A DNA stretch of 64,000 nt from Volvox africanus (GCA_030268105.1 BSDZ01000019.1:226001-290000); one strand, 5' to 3'. Shown: positions 31,335 to 51,801, counted from the stretch's first letter. Numbers and translations are program-made. The notes: a model not told the origin generated them from the letters alone.

Positions 31335-32071
31335 ACCCCACGCATTCAAACGCCACAAAGCTCGATTGATAACCGAAGGGTCCAACGGGACCAGCTGCAT
31401 GGGACTGCGCTAGCAGCTAGCCGTGAATGAACGAATGGCGGATGCAGCGCGGCTGGGCGTATGCCTGGGCTTATATGGGTACGAGGTTGTAGCACCATTT
31501 CGGCTGCAACTATCTACCAGCAGTGGCAGGTATAGAGAGTAAAAAATCTAATGGGTAATAATAAGAAGCTGGTGTATCGTGATGACAGCATTTACCGCAC
31601 CGTGGAGTAGTTAAGTAAAAAGCTAGCTGTTATTGCTTGCTCTTCACTATGGACTGTTTCTGAATCACGCATCCAATGTGTATTGGATGTGTGGCCAATC
31701 ACACATGCCGAGTGAGCCCATCTTCTGCCGTGAGGCTCACGAGTCTGTCAGTATGTCGTGTAGCGTGCTTGGCAACTAGTCTTGTGGCATCCCAGACTGC
31801 TGACCCCGCTACTCAGCCTCTGAGCCCCTTCAGAGCCATCTGGTGGTGGCGGCCAAGTGGTGGTGAAGCGGTCCACTTGCATCGTGGTGACCATGTACAT
31901 GTAACATATATGTTCATTTTGTAACCTACGCACCTTATGGTGGGAGCCATTCGTGGTTCTAGACTGTGCTTCCAGAGACCGTTCTTTGCCCCTGCCATTC
32001 TCTCTTCACCCTTCTCTTTTCCTACGCGCCCCTGACCCCGCGTCTGAATCTGTGCCCCGCCTTCTTCTTCT

Positions 32072-32342
32072 TTAACGACTGTGCCTTTTAACGCCCTTTC
32101 CGGTTTTTCTTCCCATTCCCCCATGCCGATGCCGTACCCTTCGACTGTCGTCCTGTCGTTTTCTGAAGTCACAGAAGTCCTCCCATTCTTCTTCCAAATT
32201 GTATTTATTACTTTCTGACCATTTCTTCGCTCCTTCTATACGGCAAAACTCAACGGCATAGTTTTCCTGGGGTGCACGGTTCAATAGCGTTGCTTTAACA
32301 AGGTCAATGGTAAACTTTAATATGGATTCTATTGCCTTATTT
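32072..32342 (-). CDS. Small uncharacterised ORF in the left repeat arm
   Basis: A frame enters from the repeat edge and runs to a stop at 32072. It reads LLNRAPQENYAVEFCRIEG, then KWSESNKYNLEEEWEDFC and a basic Arg/His/Lys-rich tail. The right arm carries the same frame at 61814-62092 with a 3-nt difference after EDFC and a few substitutions. Preservation of frame through that indel suggests it is, or recently was, coding. No family is recognised. The left copy is cut at the repeat boundary. Confidence 0.4.
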
Positions 32343-35300
32343 TGGGCGTCTATTTGCGGCCTTGGCGGCTACCTAGTTTACGTTCAAACGTTTTCACCTT
32401 CTCCTAACTTCTTGGACGGAGCTAGACGCCGTCTATTCGTCTCCTCCCTCCCTCCCTCCCTCCCTCCCTCCCTCCCGCCCTCCCTCCCTCCCTCCCTCCC
32501 TGTCCCTCCCTCCCTGTCCCTCCCTCCCTGTCCCTCCCTCCCTGTCCCTCCCTCCCTGTCCCTCCGTCTCTGTCCCTCCCTCCCTCCCTCCTTCACACCC
32601 CTTCTACTTCACACCCCTTCTCTCCCTCCCATCATCCTCCCTCCCTCCCTCCCTCTGTGCCATAACCTTGGGAGCCGGTGGCCCCTTGTCACCGCTCCTC
32701 TTGGAAGAAGGCCACTGGAACGGAGTGGGACTAAGTTCTACCTTTTTTACAATTACGGCATCCCTCATCTTGCCTGCCCTCCCTGCAAGGAGGTTCTTTC
32801 TCGCCCACTACAACCGAAGTGGATTGTGCCGCAGGGATTGTTACTTTGACTGCAATACAATTTTGTTACTACTTTAGAAGTCGTTATGTAAAACTTACAG
32901 CAAACATGCCACAAAATCAGCGAAAAAACAATAAGAAAAGACTGGCAGCACATAAAAAAGGTTTCAAAACAGCACATCTGGCTGCACCGCCGACGCCGCC
33001 GACGCCGATGCAGGCATTGGCGGCGACCGGGGTAACCCGTCTTCCGTCGGTGTCTCCTCGACTGCTGAGAGGTACTCTATGGGTACTCTCTGATGCTCTT
33101 GGACACAGGCACCCGCCGGGCGCTCCCGGCGAGGCCAAAACGTCTCGGAGGGTCGCGCAGCCAGGAGGAAACACCACGACCCATGCCGCCAAGATCACCA
33201 AGAAGGTTGTGCATGCCCACCGCCCCGGGGCCGCGCGAGGCGGGACGGCCGCCTAGTGAGGCGGCTGCCACGGCACCGCCAAGGTCAGTCAGGTGATGAG
33301 CCCGCTACGACAGGGGGGATCTCGCTAGCTCCTGCCCCAGTGCTGACGTGCGGCTGCACGCGGGCATCCGTGCCTCCCTCTGCCCGAGGCTCCTCCCTCA
33401 TCATCAGTGGGGGGAAGCGGGCCCGCAGTACCTACACAGGCAGAGACCTGACCTTGCGGTGAGGCAGAGCCGCCACCCAAAAGTTGCTCCACCTCACTGA
33501 GCGCAGCCTGCAATCGCCGGGTGCCAGCAATTAAAGCGTGCTGGGGGCGGGGGGCACCCGCGGGAGGACACCAATGCCCTGCAAGCTCCCAGCCAATGAG
33601 CGGGCACTGGCTGATGCCTGGCTCCCAGCAGCGTAATGCCCAAATAAAGAAGGGCGACCCCCCGGAACTCGGCTGGCCACCAGAAGAGGGAGTCGCACGC
33701 GGACTGACGCCAGCCGTCAGACGTGCCCCAGCTGCAATCAAATTGGGAGAGGCCCCTGACGGCCTTCGAGTCGGGGCTCCGCGTCTCCTGTGGGGGAGGG
33801 GGGCCGTCCCCAGAGGAGCAACTCGTCGCTACCCGTTGGAGGGGAACCAAGGGAAATCATGATAAATCTCGGAGGTGGTGGAAGGTCCAGCTGAAGAAAT
33901 CCCTCCGTAGAAAAAGGCAAGAAAACAAAGCTCCAGAACTTCGTCAGCTCTGGAATGCAGGCACCGTCGAGGCGCCCGTGCGGGCCAGGCTTCTAATGCT
34001 GTCAGGAGGCAACGTGGACGTGTAGCGCGCTCCAGCCCTTATGTCTCGTAGCCACGGAGGCGTAGAGAATACCTGCAGGCCTGCACAAGATATGGAAGCC
34101 ACAAACCGACCACGCAGGCGTGTGATGGCTTGGCTTTGCCTGGTGTGTTTGGTGATGTGGGACGCGCTGTAGCCGTTGGACTATATCTCGGGCAAATATA
34201 TCCAAAGCTGCTCCCACGGCCCGGCCAAGAGGCGAGACCACGCTCCTTCTTCCTAGCGCTTTGGAGGTGGGGTGTTGCGCCTTTTGCGCACCAAGTTCCT
34301 CCTATGCTGTTCCCTTTGGGGAAACCTATTCACTGCCAACCAGGTTGATCAGGCCTGGCTAGAGCCTTCGTTGATAGTATAATAGCGGCCTGGGCTGGAA
34401 CACAATATTGGCAACTGTTACCTGAAACGATGTACTACAGCCACAATTAGCGCTCTGAGATATTGCGTTATTGAGCAGGCGAAGAACTTCCGGAAGTGTT
34501 CGCGCTTAGGTAGCAAGGAAGCGACCGGACAGCGTACGATGGATCCATCAACGTTCAACCACCACCCGTGAGAAAGTGCAGCTATCCGACGATTCTACAA
34601 ATCAGCAAAAGGATCCACCTATTACCTCGAATAGCCACGCCATCATAAGCCACGACACCGGCGCCTCAGCACCTTTGTAGGGCTCAGGAGTTCAGGGTTC
34701 AGAGGAAACCGTAAACCCCAAACCTTAACCCACGCACCTCCCCCAACCTCCATTTCCCCTGCACATCATGATGTGTGTCCCTGAGTCACCGCCATCCGGA
34801 GGGCACCAGCAGGACGCAGTCGGTGGTCAGCCGAACCGGAAGAATCTCCAGTCCACTAAGGTGATGAAGTGTAATTGGTTGCATTGCATTTGATTGAATT
34901 GATTTCTTGAAGCAAACATCCTCGGGCCCCCCTGGCAACCCGTAGGGTAGGTTGCGTCTTGCGGATGGGGTCCTTTTGTTTTCCTGGCACTACCATCCAC
35001 TTTCTTTTCATTCAGGGCGGCGGGTCGCATCCCTCAAGTGCAGTACGGGAGTTGTGCACGTACTTGGCCGATTGACCCACACCTTTCCTCCGCGCCGTCT
35101 CTTGATTGTGTAGTTGTGAAAGAGGGCGCTGTGAGGGAAGGAGCCCCCGGCCCCCGGTTGCTGTCACGTTGACCACATGAAAACCTCCTCCCCTGACCGT
35201 CTCACTTCCCGACCTAAACCAGTCATACAGCACACACTGTGCCATATTCAGCTCATTTTGCAGAGCTTGTAAGCAGCATTGCAAGCAACACCACCCTCAC

Positions 35301-35559
35301 CACTACGCCCACCCATATGTGCATTCTCCCAGATGCCAGATCCCACCCTCCTCACTTACCGAAACGCATTATTCCCCGAATGCAATATAATAAGCCCACC
35401 AGCATATCAAGTGCAGGTTAATAATATCATCATTAAAAATACTCATACGTCCCCATATCATATCACGGTACGAGCGCTACTAAGACCGTTGTTTTATATG
35501 GTTAAATGGTTGAAATGGTACCTCTGAGCACTTGGCCCCAGCCCCCGTTCCAGCCGCTG
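32343..35559. other. Anonymous stretch between kinase and helicase genes
   Basis: Holds a CCCT microsatellite and several moderately long frames, for example 32906-33256 (+) beginning MPQNQRKNNKKRLAAHKKG and 33325-33741 (-) Gly/Ala/Pro-rich. None shows a domain or consistent splice sites. Some could be transposon-derived. Confidence 0.45.
32441..32652. repeat. (CCCT)n microsatellite with GTCCCTCCCTCC higher-order units
   Basis: About 210 bases of CCCT units interrupted regularly by TGTCCCTCCC. The Pro/Ser/Leu-rich and Gly/Arg/Glu-rich translations across it are repeat artefacts. Confidence 0.9.
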
Positions 35560-43270
<7,711 letters not shown>

Positions 43271-45848
43271 GTTACCTAAATCGCAATTCCATTCTTTCCC
43301 ACAACTGCATGTCCCGGGCTATTTACCGTTTACGAATTTCAGAAAGCAGATGACTGTAATTTGATCAAATCGTTAATCATCAAGAAATACTACATTAAGA
43401 GCTTAAACCGCAAAGTTGCCTTCCCTCTAATAAAACGCGAAGTGCATGCTGTGCATGACGGCATCCCATGGATCTTGACACGTTCGAATACGTCCATGCG
43501 CTTGCAGCCTGGTGAACCGTAATGTCACCGTATCATCCGGATTATGGTGCTTGTACCGTTGTGAACGAATGAGCTTATTTCCCGCCTCGCGTTTTACACG
43601 TATCCCTTTCGGTAGCTCGCTGCAAGTCTTCGGAACGTATCATCGGCGTTCATGTAAGTCCAGACATCTGGCGCAAGATGAAAGGCTGCTCTCATCTTTT
43701 TTAACCGTACTGTGATCTCAACACATATAATAAGCGATTTACAGGCGTTTGGTGTGAACCGGACAGGGAGGACAACGTGCATAACGCTGTGCAGTTGGAG
43801 TACTGTAGGCATGTAAGCCTACCATGGATATTGACACGATGATACACAAATTTCATGAACTTTGTGTTTGCGATCCATATGAGCCTCCTGACCCGCCCGG
43901 GCCTTACGAGCTCTTTTTGAGACAATCCAAAGCAATCCTTGAAACATAGCTCTGGACCCCATGACTGCAATGACCGAGCTTGGGGGACCCTCGTTCCCCC
44001 TGCGAAGGTCCAAATGTACCAGGGCTGCCTCCTAAACTAAACATGAGTTGGAGTTGACTAAGTTCAGATATTTGAGTTTTTTTTGTATTGAAACAAACAA
44101 GTCTGCAGTACTTAGTTCGCCGTAGTGATTTACGTGGACCTATTTCCCGCGGCCATCGCATCTCTTTCCGTCCGGGAGGTCGGGCTCTAATTTAATTCCT
44201 TGCTAAGATTTCCGCCTTCTAACCCATCTCGTGTAATAAGCCTTTTTGTAGAAAATAAACGACAGAAATGTAAATGACAGAAGCCGGGGCGAAGGACGTA
44301 GGGCCCCAGTGGAAACGATACTCAGGTCAACTATTTAATTGTATTTAAATGTCAGAAGATCTGCTTCTGCAAGCGTCTGTTTCGGGCAGAATCGCCAACG
44401 TAGAATTCTAACCTTAATAATCTTCTAATGACGCCCGTTTCTGCAATATGACGACACCAGGCTGAAACTAACGAAAGAATAGTTGGTGGAGGAGGATAAG
44501 TATATATGGAAACTTTAATTACAAAATGAAAGGCGGTTCATGAAATGGACCTTCCACATGAAGAATGCGACTTATGTTTGTTTTTAAAAATTGTTTAAGC
44601 ATTATGAACAAATATTTCTGATATTTGTTACGACAACGACGCAAGCGTTGTTGATTTTCAATTTGATGGATGCCGTGGCGGTTATCGAGTGCTTATCAAC
44701 GATGACGTCATCGTAGATTTTCTTAAACAGAGATTTAAACACTATATAACAATTGCATCACAATTGCATCACAATGTGTGGGGAACGTCGTGTTATTGCC
44801 TTGCTTGCTCGCTTCCGTGGCAAAATATATTACAGAGACGGCTGCGGCTGCGGCTGCGGCTTTGCAAATTACGGAACTACGTACGGATACTCCAGAGAAA
44901 TTTAGACGCTCCACTGGCTCCATCATACGTCGAGAGAATTTCCTAGCCTGCCTAAGGTGGATACTGAACTTCCTACGCTATGAACATCCGTACGGGACGA
45001 CGATCTAAGGCGTAGGAACGCCGCAGGTTGGTTTCGGGCTGGCAGAAACATCGCTATTCCCCCAAATCGAGATAGAAATTTCATCTGAGCCAACATTCTG
45101 ATTGCGGAAATTTTTGCATAGAATAGTAGCCTTTCACTGAAATCGTGTATAGTTTTTAACGTTTATGGCAGCTGGGACCGGAATAAGGAAGATCGCCGTG
45201 CCCAACTGGAAACATGGCACGTGGCCGATAATTGCTCCTCCCACAGATACACAGCTCCAAACTTTAGACCGTACCGGTAACTTATTGCTGCGATTTTTGT
45301 ATAAACACATCAAAATCTGAATAATTTTAAACAGCTGAAGTCCCCGTACATTCATCAGTCTCTTTCGGCGGTCACAACTCCCAGCCAACGAAGTTCAATG
45401 CATAGCCGGGCACTGTGGCATGGAAGCATTTGCTTGAATGAGGGCTTACACCCAAGCACAACTAGGTGAAAGGTTGGCAATCCGTATCTCTCAGTAAACT
45501 CATAGAACTCCGCCGCCCACCACAGCCGAATAAACTGCTGGCTTACATGCGCTTTTTGACACGCGCAGTTTCCAGCAGACTTACGAGATCAATCTAACGT
45601 TTACATGACAAATGTTAGGATTTGGTTGGTCCGGTCAGGAACTAGCAACCGGTCCCTATCTGGTAGGGATTTAAAGCCTTTGTCGTACGAAGCATCTCAT
45701 CCCTGTGTAATTAGTCTGCTTGGCTCTATCTGCTGCGCTTCTACCGCCAGAGTATACTAATGTAACACACATGATATAGGTGTCCTCCAGACTGAGATAG
45801 TCTAACAGTTTATGAGCCCCGCTGAAGGCGGCGGCTAAGAGTTTATCG
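43271..45848. other. Gene-poor, AT-richer stretch
   Basis: Upstream flank of the helicase gene; the promoter should lie just above 43270. No exon is convincing. A short direct repeat of CAATTGCATCA occurs near 44752-44775. Confidence 0.45.
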
Positions 45849-46319
45849 TTTTGCGTCCACGAGAGGAAGGATGCCGAAGGAAATGAGAATTCCCCTTCGA
45901 CGTTCAGTTCAGAGAACTCCGTAGTAGTTGCTGAGCTTGCTAAGGCAATGCTCGAATTGAGGAATGTAGTTGACGCCAATGACAGCGATTAAGCAGTGCG
46001 CGAGGCGCTGGATGCCGCTAAGGAGAAGAAAGCTCGCGGAATTCTCGAGTCGTTTCTGAATGATGATGAGTTGCTTCGCGTTGCGGACTCCGGCAGCGCG
46101 CGTAAGATGTGGGAGGAGTTCAAGGAGTTGTACTCTCAAGCATCGCGGGCCCATGTTGTCCACTTGCGCCAGAAGTACAGCTCGCTCCACATGTGGACTG
46201 AGGACAACATCAGCAGTTACTTCCATCGCTTTCGTATCCTCCGTCGTGAGATGATCAACGCGGGCACCGAGGTCGAAGAAGGATGCGATCTCGGCTCTGT
46301 TGGCTGGTCTGTGTTGTGA
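45849..46319 (+). pseudogene. Remnant of a Ty1/copia-type gag
   Basis: The frame reads ALDAAKEKKARGILESFL, LLRVADSGSARKMWEEF, HVVHLRQKYSSLHM and ISSYFHRFRILRREMI. This is the order and spacing of the copia gag polypeptide, which forms the virus-like particle of the retrotransposon. A stop at 45990-45992 breaks the frame just before the conserved part. After 46319 the frame ends without the zinc knuckle, protease, integrase or reverse transcriptase. No LTRs were seen nearby, so it is an isolated decayed fragment. Confidence 0.55.
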
Positions 46320-48785
46320 TATTCGGTCAGACTTCTTCATGTGTTCAATGGTTGAACGTATTGTCAGGAACGTACTGCGGCTGATTTTCAAATGTGAAGG
46401 ATCTTATGTACGATCCTTTACCAAGTCGCTATTTATTCCCCGAAGCTGACATGCTTCTTTAGCTGTTTGTAACGATCTATTGCTTGCCCGGACTTTGGAG
46501 TGTCCTGTGGCTGGAGGCATAGTGGCAGCTCGCTTGTCCAGCTTGTGCTGAACTGGACTTTTCTCAACTGTTGCGACGACAGTTTTCACAACAGTCTGGA
46601 CAAGAGGTTCTACATGGTCAAGACGTTCTGCGTGTCGAACCGCGAGATCGACACGGGTGACCAAGCTCGAGACGTGCTTGCTGAGTGAGGAGGAGGAGAT
46701 GAATCGCATAGAGTTCGACGAATCGAATGAGATAGCGCGGTTGGGGTTGGGGTTGTATTCAATTTGAAAGCGGCATCTGCGTTCCAAATGTCGTCGGTGC
46801 TATACTGACTTCACTAGGAGAACTCGTTTGCTTGCTTCGCCTTACTTCGCCCTACCTGATTCGTCGGCCGCATCTGGCATTTTTCGCATGTCATCCTGAT
46901 GTCATCCTATGTTATACCGCGTGCCCAGTAGTGTCCCATTTATCATCATGCAGACGGCACCGCTTGCCAGTAAGTGCTATGTCGGCACGTCCGTCACACA
47001 CCGCACTGCATGTCATGCGATCAGGAAGCATTAACGTGCAGTGTGCAATCACGCTCTACACCTTAATCATTTATTAAGTTCATCCATCCAATCCATCCAG
47101 TGCACGGCGCAGACTGCGGTTATCGTGCTCACCGCATGCTTATGTTCTGCTGGTGTTCTGGCTGCTGGTGAACCTGCCTACAGGCTTCCTTGTATCTTCA
47201 TGCAAAGCAAGCTCCGGAAAACTTGAAGCCATTTTGAAAGGCAGGCCCTCTTATTTGTGCTCCATATCGCAGTGGGCAACTCCTTGAACCTTCCGGGCGT
47301 TGTCTATCTCCTGGGTAGAGAGTGGTTGGGCAGTGCTCTTCGTTCTTGTCTGACCCTGCTACCCGGAGCTGTTTGACTGAATGACGAACCTGCGTCCTTC
47401 AGGTGCAAATAGTGCATCATGCGTATGGGGACGCGAGCTTGCACTCCATCCAGGGCGGCTGCTGCTGCTGCTGCTGCTGGCTTGATGCCCATGTGTTATT
47501 ATCACAGCAGGGTGCCGCCTTTGCTGTCATTATTGACACATACGCATATATATGGGCAGCAAGCTATCAGCAGCCCTGGATGGCTGCAAGCGTCCGTGCA
47601 TGGTGGCTCCTTGCCAGGCTCCCTGCCTGTGCCTGAAGGATGCGAATCCATGCATCATTCGATCAAATGGTTCCATGTAGCAGGGGTGGATAACGAAAGC
47701 ACTGCCCTGTCCACCACTCTGTGCCCAAGAGATAGACATTGCTCGGAAGGGTCAAGGGCCGGATCGCCCCCTGTGATATCGCATGCATGATCATACTAAG
47801 TACATGTATGTATTATGTAGTATATACATATAAATATTACATAATATATAATATTTATATATGTATCACCTGCGGAGCTGTCAAAGGAGCTTAACACACC
47901 GCAACGCGACGCAATCTGTTCCTTTCCCCTTCTTGCATGCCGGCCCGGGAGTTCAGCCAGCCTTCCAGCATCTTATAAAACAAATGCAGGTGCTAAAATA
48001 GCAGCAGCTAATAGTCCGATTCATTCCCTGACGTCCGGTCTTCGGGTCTATTTTGGGATTTTCGGTTTTATTATTATGAGCCTATTTCTATTAGCGCTCT
48101 GGGTTCGGAAACTGATACTCTGTTCGGAACTTTGGTACGGTTTGAAGCATTTGCCGATGTCTGAGGTAAGGCAATTTTTAATCGCAAAAGGATACTATTT
48201 CTGCACGCGTTGAAACACGTCGTAGGAAATGACGCCGTGAAAATCGTTCCTAAATTGTAGATTCGTCCAAAGCGCAGGAACTGACCTCAAAATAGGAACA
48301 GCCCTTACCGATCGCTCTTCTTGATTTACTCATAGAGGTAAGAAGGCTGATAGACGTAGGTGAGGCATGGAAATACGGCTTTTCCACCGCCCATAGAAAC
48401 GCGGCCATTATAGGGCTATGTAAGCTGATAATTTATTTGCGCTGCGTTCTCTCCATGTTGTACATGGCCAGCGGCCGATTGGTCGCGCGAATACATTTTT
48501 GTCGGATTATCGTCCATCGTACTTCTTGGATCATTCTTTTCTCTCACACTGTTTGATCGAAATTTTAGGATTTGCTGCAGCTTTGTGTCTTTCAGATGTA
48601 CCCTTGCTAGTCCGGACCGTTTCATTATGTTGCCTCATCTTAAGTTCAAGCTAATTGCATTGCTTTTCATCCTCTGGGCATGTTACCCGAATTCCAATTA
48701 TTTTCCATTGAATATTATGTAAATAATGGAATGTAAAGCATGGTATGGTGCCCACGCTACTGTGCCCACGCCCATTTCCATGCTC
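46320..48785. other. Gene-poor stretch
   Basis: No gene recognised. A short frame at 46596-46688 (+) reading FYMVKTFCVSNREIDTGDQ may be more element debris. A CTG/GCT run is present near 47457-47480 and AT-rich palindromic sequence near 47815-47865. Confidence 0.4.
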
Positions 48786-48986
48786 AACCCTCTTTGGTCC
48801 TAGAACGGACCAAACCTGAAACAGACTGAAATACATTTCTCTTTTATTTCTTATTTGATGGTACATACTGCGACAGATTATTTGCATCGGGTTTTTAGGG
48901 TTTGACAGCTAAGCACGTCACATGTACGGTCAACACAGAATTCCTAGCTAGGCATAACCCTCTTTGGACCTAAAACGGATCAAAAC
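48786..48986. promoter_or_regulatory. Pair of imperfect palindromic repeats upstream of the 49047 gene
   Basis: Two related ~31-bp units start at 48786 and 48956, exactly 170 bp apart. The first contains TTTGGTCC-TAGAAC-GGACCAAA, an 8-bp perfect inverted repeat; the second is TTTGGACC-TAAAAC-GGATCAAA, less perfect. Both begin AACCCTCTTTGG. Position 60-260 bp before an intact ORF suggests protein-binding sites, but small mobile-element ends are an alternative. Confidence 0.4.
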
Positions 48987-49046
48987 CAGGTAGGACCAAA
49001 ACAACGTAAACTTCAAAATCCTTGAACAATATTTGAACAACTGAGA

Positions 49047-49376
49047 ATGGACCTACTCAAGGTCATCTTCACAGTGGCCTCATTTCTGGACCCGACAGGC
49101 ATCTCCCAGATCGTTTCGTTGTTCAATGCTGGCATCAAGTTGATCGAGACCGTAAAGCAGGGCGTAGCCCGCGAAAATGAACTTGCCAAGTTCTTGGAGA
49201 GCCTACAGAGTGCTTATGATGCACTGGAGGACAAGCGCCGGAAGCCTGGCCCTCAGCTCCGTAAAGCAATTAAAGGCGCCCAGGAAGCGATTAAAAACAG
49301 CACGTGGGACACTGCTATTGAGTTTCTCCGAAAAGCAAGTGACCTTCTCGACGGTGTGTCCTCGATTGCTCAGTGA
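49047..49376 (+). CDS. Intact 109-residue helical protein of unknown function
   Basis: A single uninterrupted reading frame with good coding composition and no need for introns, unlike its neighbours. It begins MDLLKVIFTVASFLDP and looks almost wholly helical, with heptad-like hydrophobics in GIKLIETVKQGVARENELAKF, LESLQSAYDALEDK and TAIEFLRKASDLLDG. No signal peptide or catalytic motif is seen. The pattern loosely recalls N-terminal four-helix bundles of MLKL/RPW8-type cell-death proteins, but that is shape only, not a family match. It stands alone, with paired palindromic repeats upstream. Confidence 0.55.
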   Translation: MDLLKVIFTVASFLDPTGISQIVSLFNAGIKLIETVKQGVARENELAKFLESLQSAYDALEDKRRKPGPQLRKAIKGAQEAIKNSTWDTAIEFLRKASDLLDGVSSIAQ

Positions 49377-51220
49377 CGATCTACCTGCCGACAGCGATGT
49401 ATGCTTATATTACTATTATTAAGCCAATCAACAGCGACTGTTAGCCAGTGGATGATGATTTGTGGGCAAGCAGCAGCAGTGGGTAAACAGTGGCTGGGTG
49501 CTCATCAGGCAGATTATGTATCTGGATGCATACATGCAGACGCACAATGCAGCACCCACGCACGCATATGTAAAACCCTAAAATATAAGCACGGCGGCCT
49601 TGCTTGGCTGGTTCAAGCCGAGTAATAAGGCCGTGGATGGTTCAGCTATGTTAAGATTGCATTATTATGGCCAAGTGCGTATACGCATAGCTAGTTGCGG
49701 ATATGTGGGTGGTGAGGTAGGTCGAGCTAGAAGTCAACTGCATAGTACATCATCTGATGCCCCCCCCCTCAGGAGGCTTGCATGCCGAACTAGCGTTATT
49801 TGCTTGATGTTTACTCTGAACGAGCCCTGCGCGTTGGTTATTGCCATGAGGTCTGCCTACACATCTAGCTACGAGGTCTATGTATGGACATCTGCCACTA
49901 CGTGATGAATAGATAGCTATGATAGCTAGAATGGATGATGCAGAGCCTTTGAGTGGCAGGGCGGGCTTTGTTCCTTGTTATTTGTTCCTGCTGGATGACA
50001 TCATGACTGCACGTAAAGGCAGTACAACACAGATCAAGATATGGTCATTTTTTTGTAATGGAGGCTTCTGACTGTGCGCGCACCAGAAGCACCTTCTCAA
50101 CATAATTGGACACACATTGAGGCCCAAAGCCATTTTGACCTTTGCAGACTGCAGCTGTCTTGGACAAGCAGTCAAACGTGATCTTGATTTCCCTTCGGAG
50201 GTTGGAATGAAGAAACGTTTCTCAAGAGCCCCTTATAAAGGATTTGATGCTATGAAAAATCGTCATAACTATGACGCATGTTAGCGGCGGGCATGTCATG
50301 ACTTGGGAACACAAACGCCCACGGCCGGGGTCGGCGATGGTCAGCATCTGCTGATAGGGCCAGATTGTCGTATCCTGATTGTCAGGGTGCACATCTTAGG
50401 GTAGATAGTATCCGGGATGGACCGCATTAATCGCGAAATTTTCCCATTGCTCGGGACTTTGCTGCATGTGGACATGATACAACATCCACCAAGGTGCTAT
50501 CTAGGGATGTTTGAGCGGGGCCTTGGGGTAGAGGGCCTCGGGGACCCGCACACTGTGGGGTGTATCCTGAAGGTGGGCAGTATCCGGGATGTCTGGACAT
50601 CTTCCGATCGGGCCTTTATTTGTTGAGGCGGATATGACAGATAGGGATACAACAGTTAAATAGGTTGTTTGATCATACAGGAGTTCGCCTGACAGATAGA
50701 CTAGAATCGTGGAGATTATTTCTTATAAAAAATCGCCATGTTTCTAGTGATCTATCCTATAACAGCATAACTCAAGAAGTAACGCCTTCCCAGTACGTTT
50801 TGGATACATAGGAAACTGCATCCAAATGGAGGTTAGTTATCAAGTCGGTAACGACCTAATAGCTTACTAACCCTATTCTTATCTTAAGATATTTGCGATA
50901 TGTATATTCATGTCAATAGTTTTTGACTTTGCGCTATAAATGGCGCTACAACGACGGTCTGCGCCCCACTCCACCAGCTAACAGATGGAATCAGCCTTTT
51001 GTCAGTGGAACCCTCTACAACGGCTCCAATCAAGCACCTTCCGTTCTCCATCCATCTCCATTTTTATTCGAAACATTTGAACTCCTGCTGCTGCTGTACG
51101 CCCGGCCAGGGAAGTCGCGCCGCAATAAACATATACACAACAACCCATGCATTATACACTTGGATTGAGGCCCGAGGGGTTGTTAGCCTTCATCACCCTC
51201 TTTCTGCCTCGCGCTCGTTC
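49377..51220. other. Gene-poor stretch
   Basis: No gene recognised. The sequence AGAAGCACCTTCTCA near 50087 also occurs near 9084 in a remodeller intron; it may be a short dispersed element. Confidence 0.4.
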
Positions 51221-51333
51221 CTCTCTGTCTGTCTGTCTATCTCTATCTGTCTTTGTCTGTCTAAGTCCGTCTGCCTGTCTGTGTGTCTCTGTCTGTCTGT
51301 TTACTGTCTGTCTGTCTGTCTGTCTGTGTGCCG
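51221..51333. repeat. (CTGT/CTAT/GTCT)n microsatellite
   Basis: About 110 bases of imperfect TCTG units. The Cys/Leu/Ser-rich translation is an artefact. Confidence 0.85.
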
Positions 51334-51801
51334 TCGCGTCACCATCAAGTACTTCATATGGTCGGCGTACGTAGCGGCAGTGCCCTCCACCCCAACCTGA
51401 CAACATTGATACCACCTTGTTACGTTGCGTCATCGTGTTGTTATCTTCCAGAGATTCAATTCCGCACTCGCCTGCTCCACAAGCCCTCAGCACCGTCCGA
51501 GGTTAGAGACGATCACACACACAGACCCTCCCTAACAGACATACACGCACACTTACGCACACACACGGTTACATACTTCGCGTTGCTTTCTCATTCCTCA
51601 TCTCATTTAGCTGTCATAAATGCCCGATATGCCTGCACTCATCATTTTAGTCTTTTTCCTAACCTCCATCTCCTTCACTTTCCTTCTCTTCTCTTTTGCA
51701 AGTCCTTGCAGGAGGGGGAACAGGACGCATGTTCCACTCCTCGTTGGCGCCTCCATGCCCACGTACATATCAAAACACACACGTCCCGCCTTCACACACG
51801 C

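Larger units (their letters stand above)
30029..32342 (+). repeat. Left arm of a large inverted repeat
   Basis: Sequence from 30029 to 32342 reappears as reverse complement from 64000 down to 61825. Homology ends sharply at GCCTTATTT (32342 and 61825). At the kinase end it continues beyond the right window edge, so the true arm is longer. Long stretches, for example the ~100 bases near 31440-31540, are identical. Differences concentrate in the GGC tract, the TG microsatellite and 30814-31014. Confidence 0.93.

Noticed and set aside
30776..31400. Minus-strand Ala/Pro/Thr- and His/Arg-rich frames across the kinase end
   Set aside because: Antisense of the GGC tract and kinase exon; composition is set by the repeat.
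32307..32849. 180-codon plus-strand Pro/Ser/Leu frame
   Set aside because: Mostly CCCT microsatellite; no domain on either side.
45909..46391. 160-codon minus-strand frame
   Set aside because: It lies antisense to the copia gag remnant, whose plus-strand reading matches a known family; the antisense frame shows no motif.
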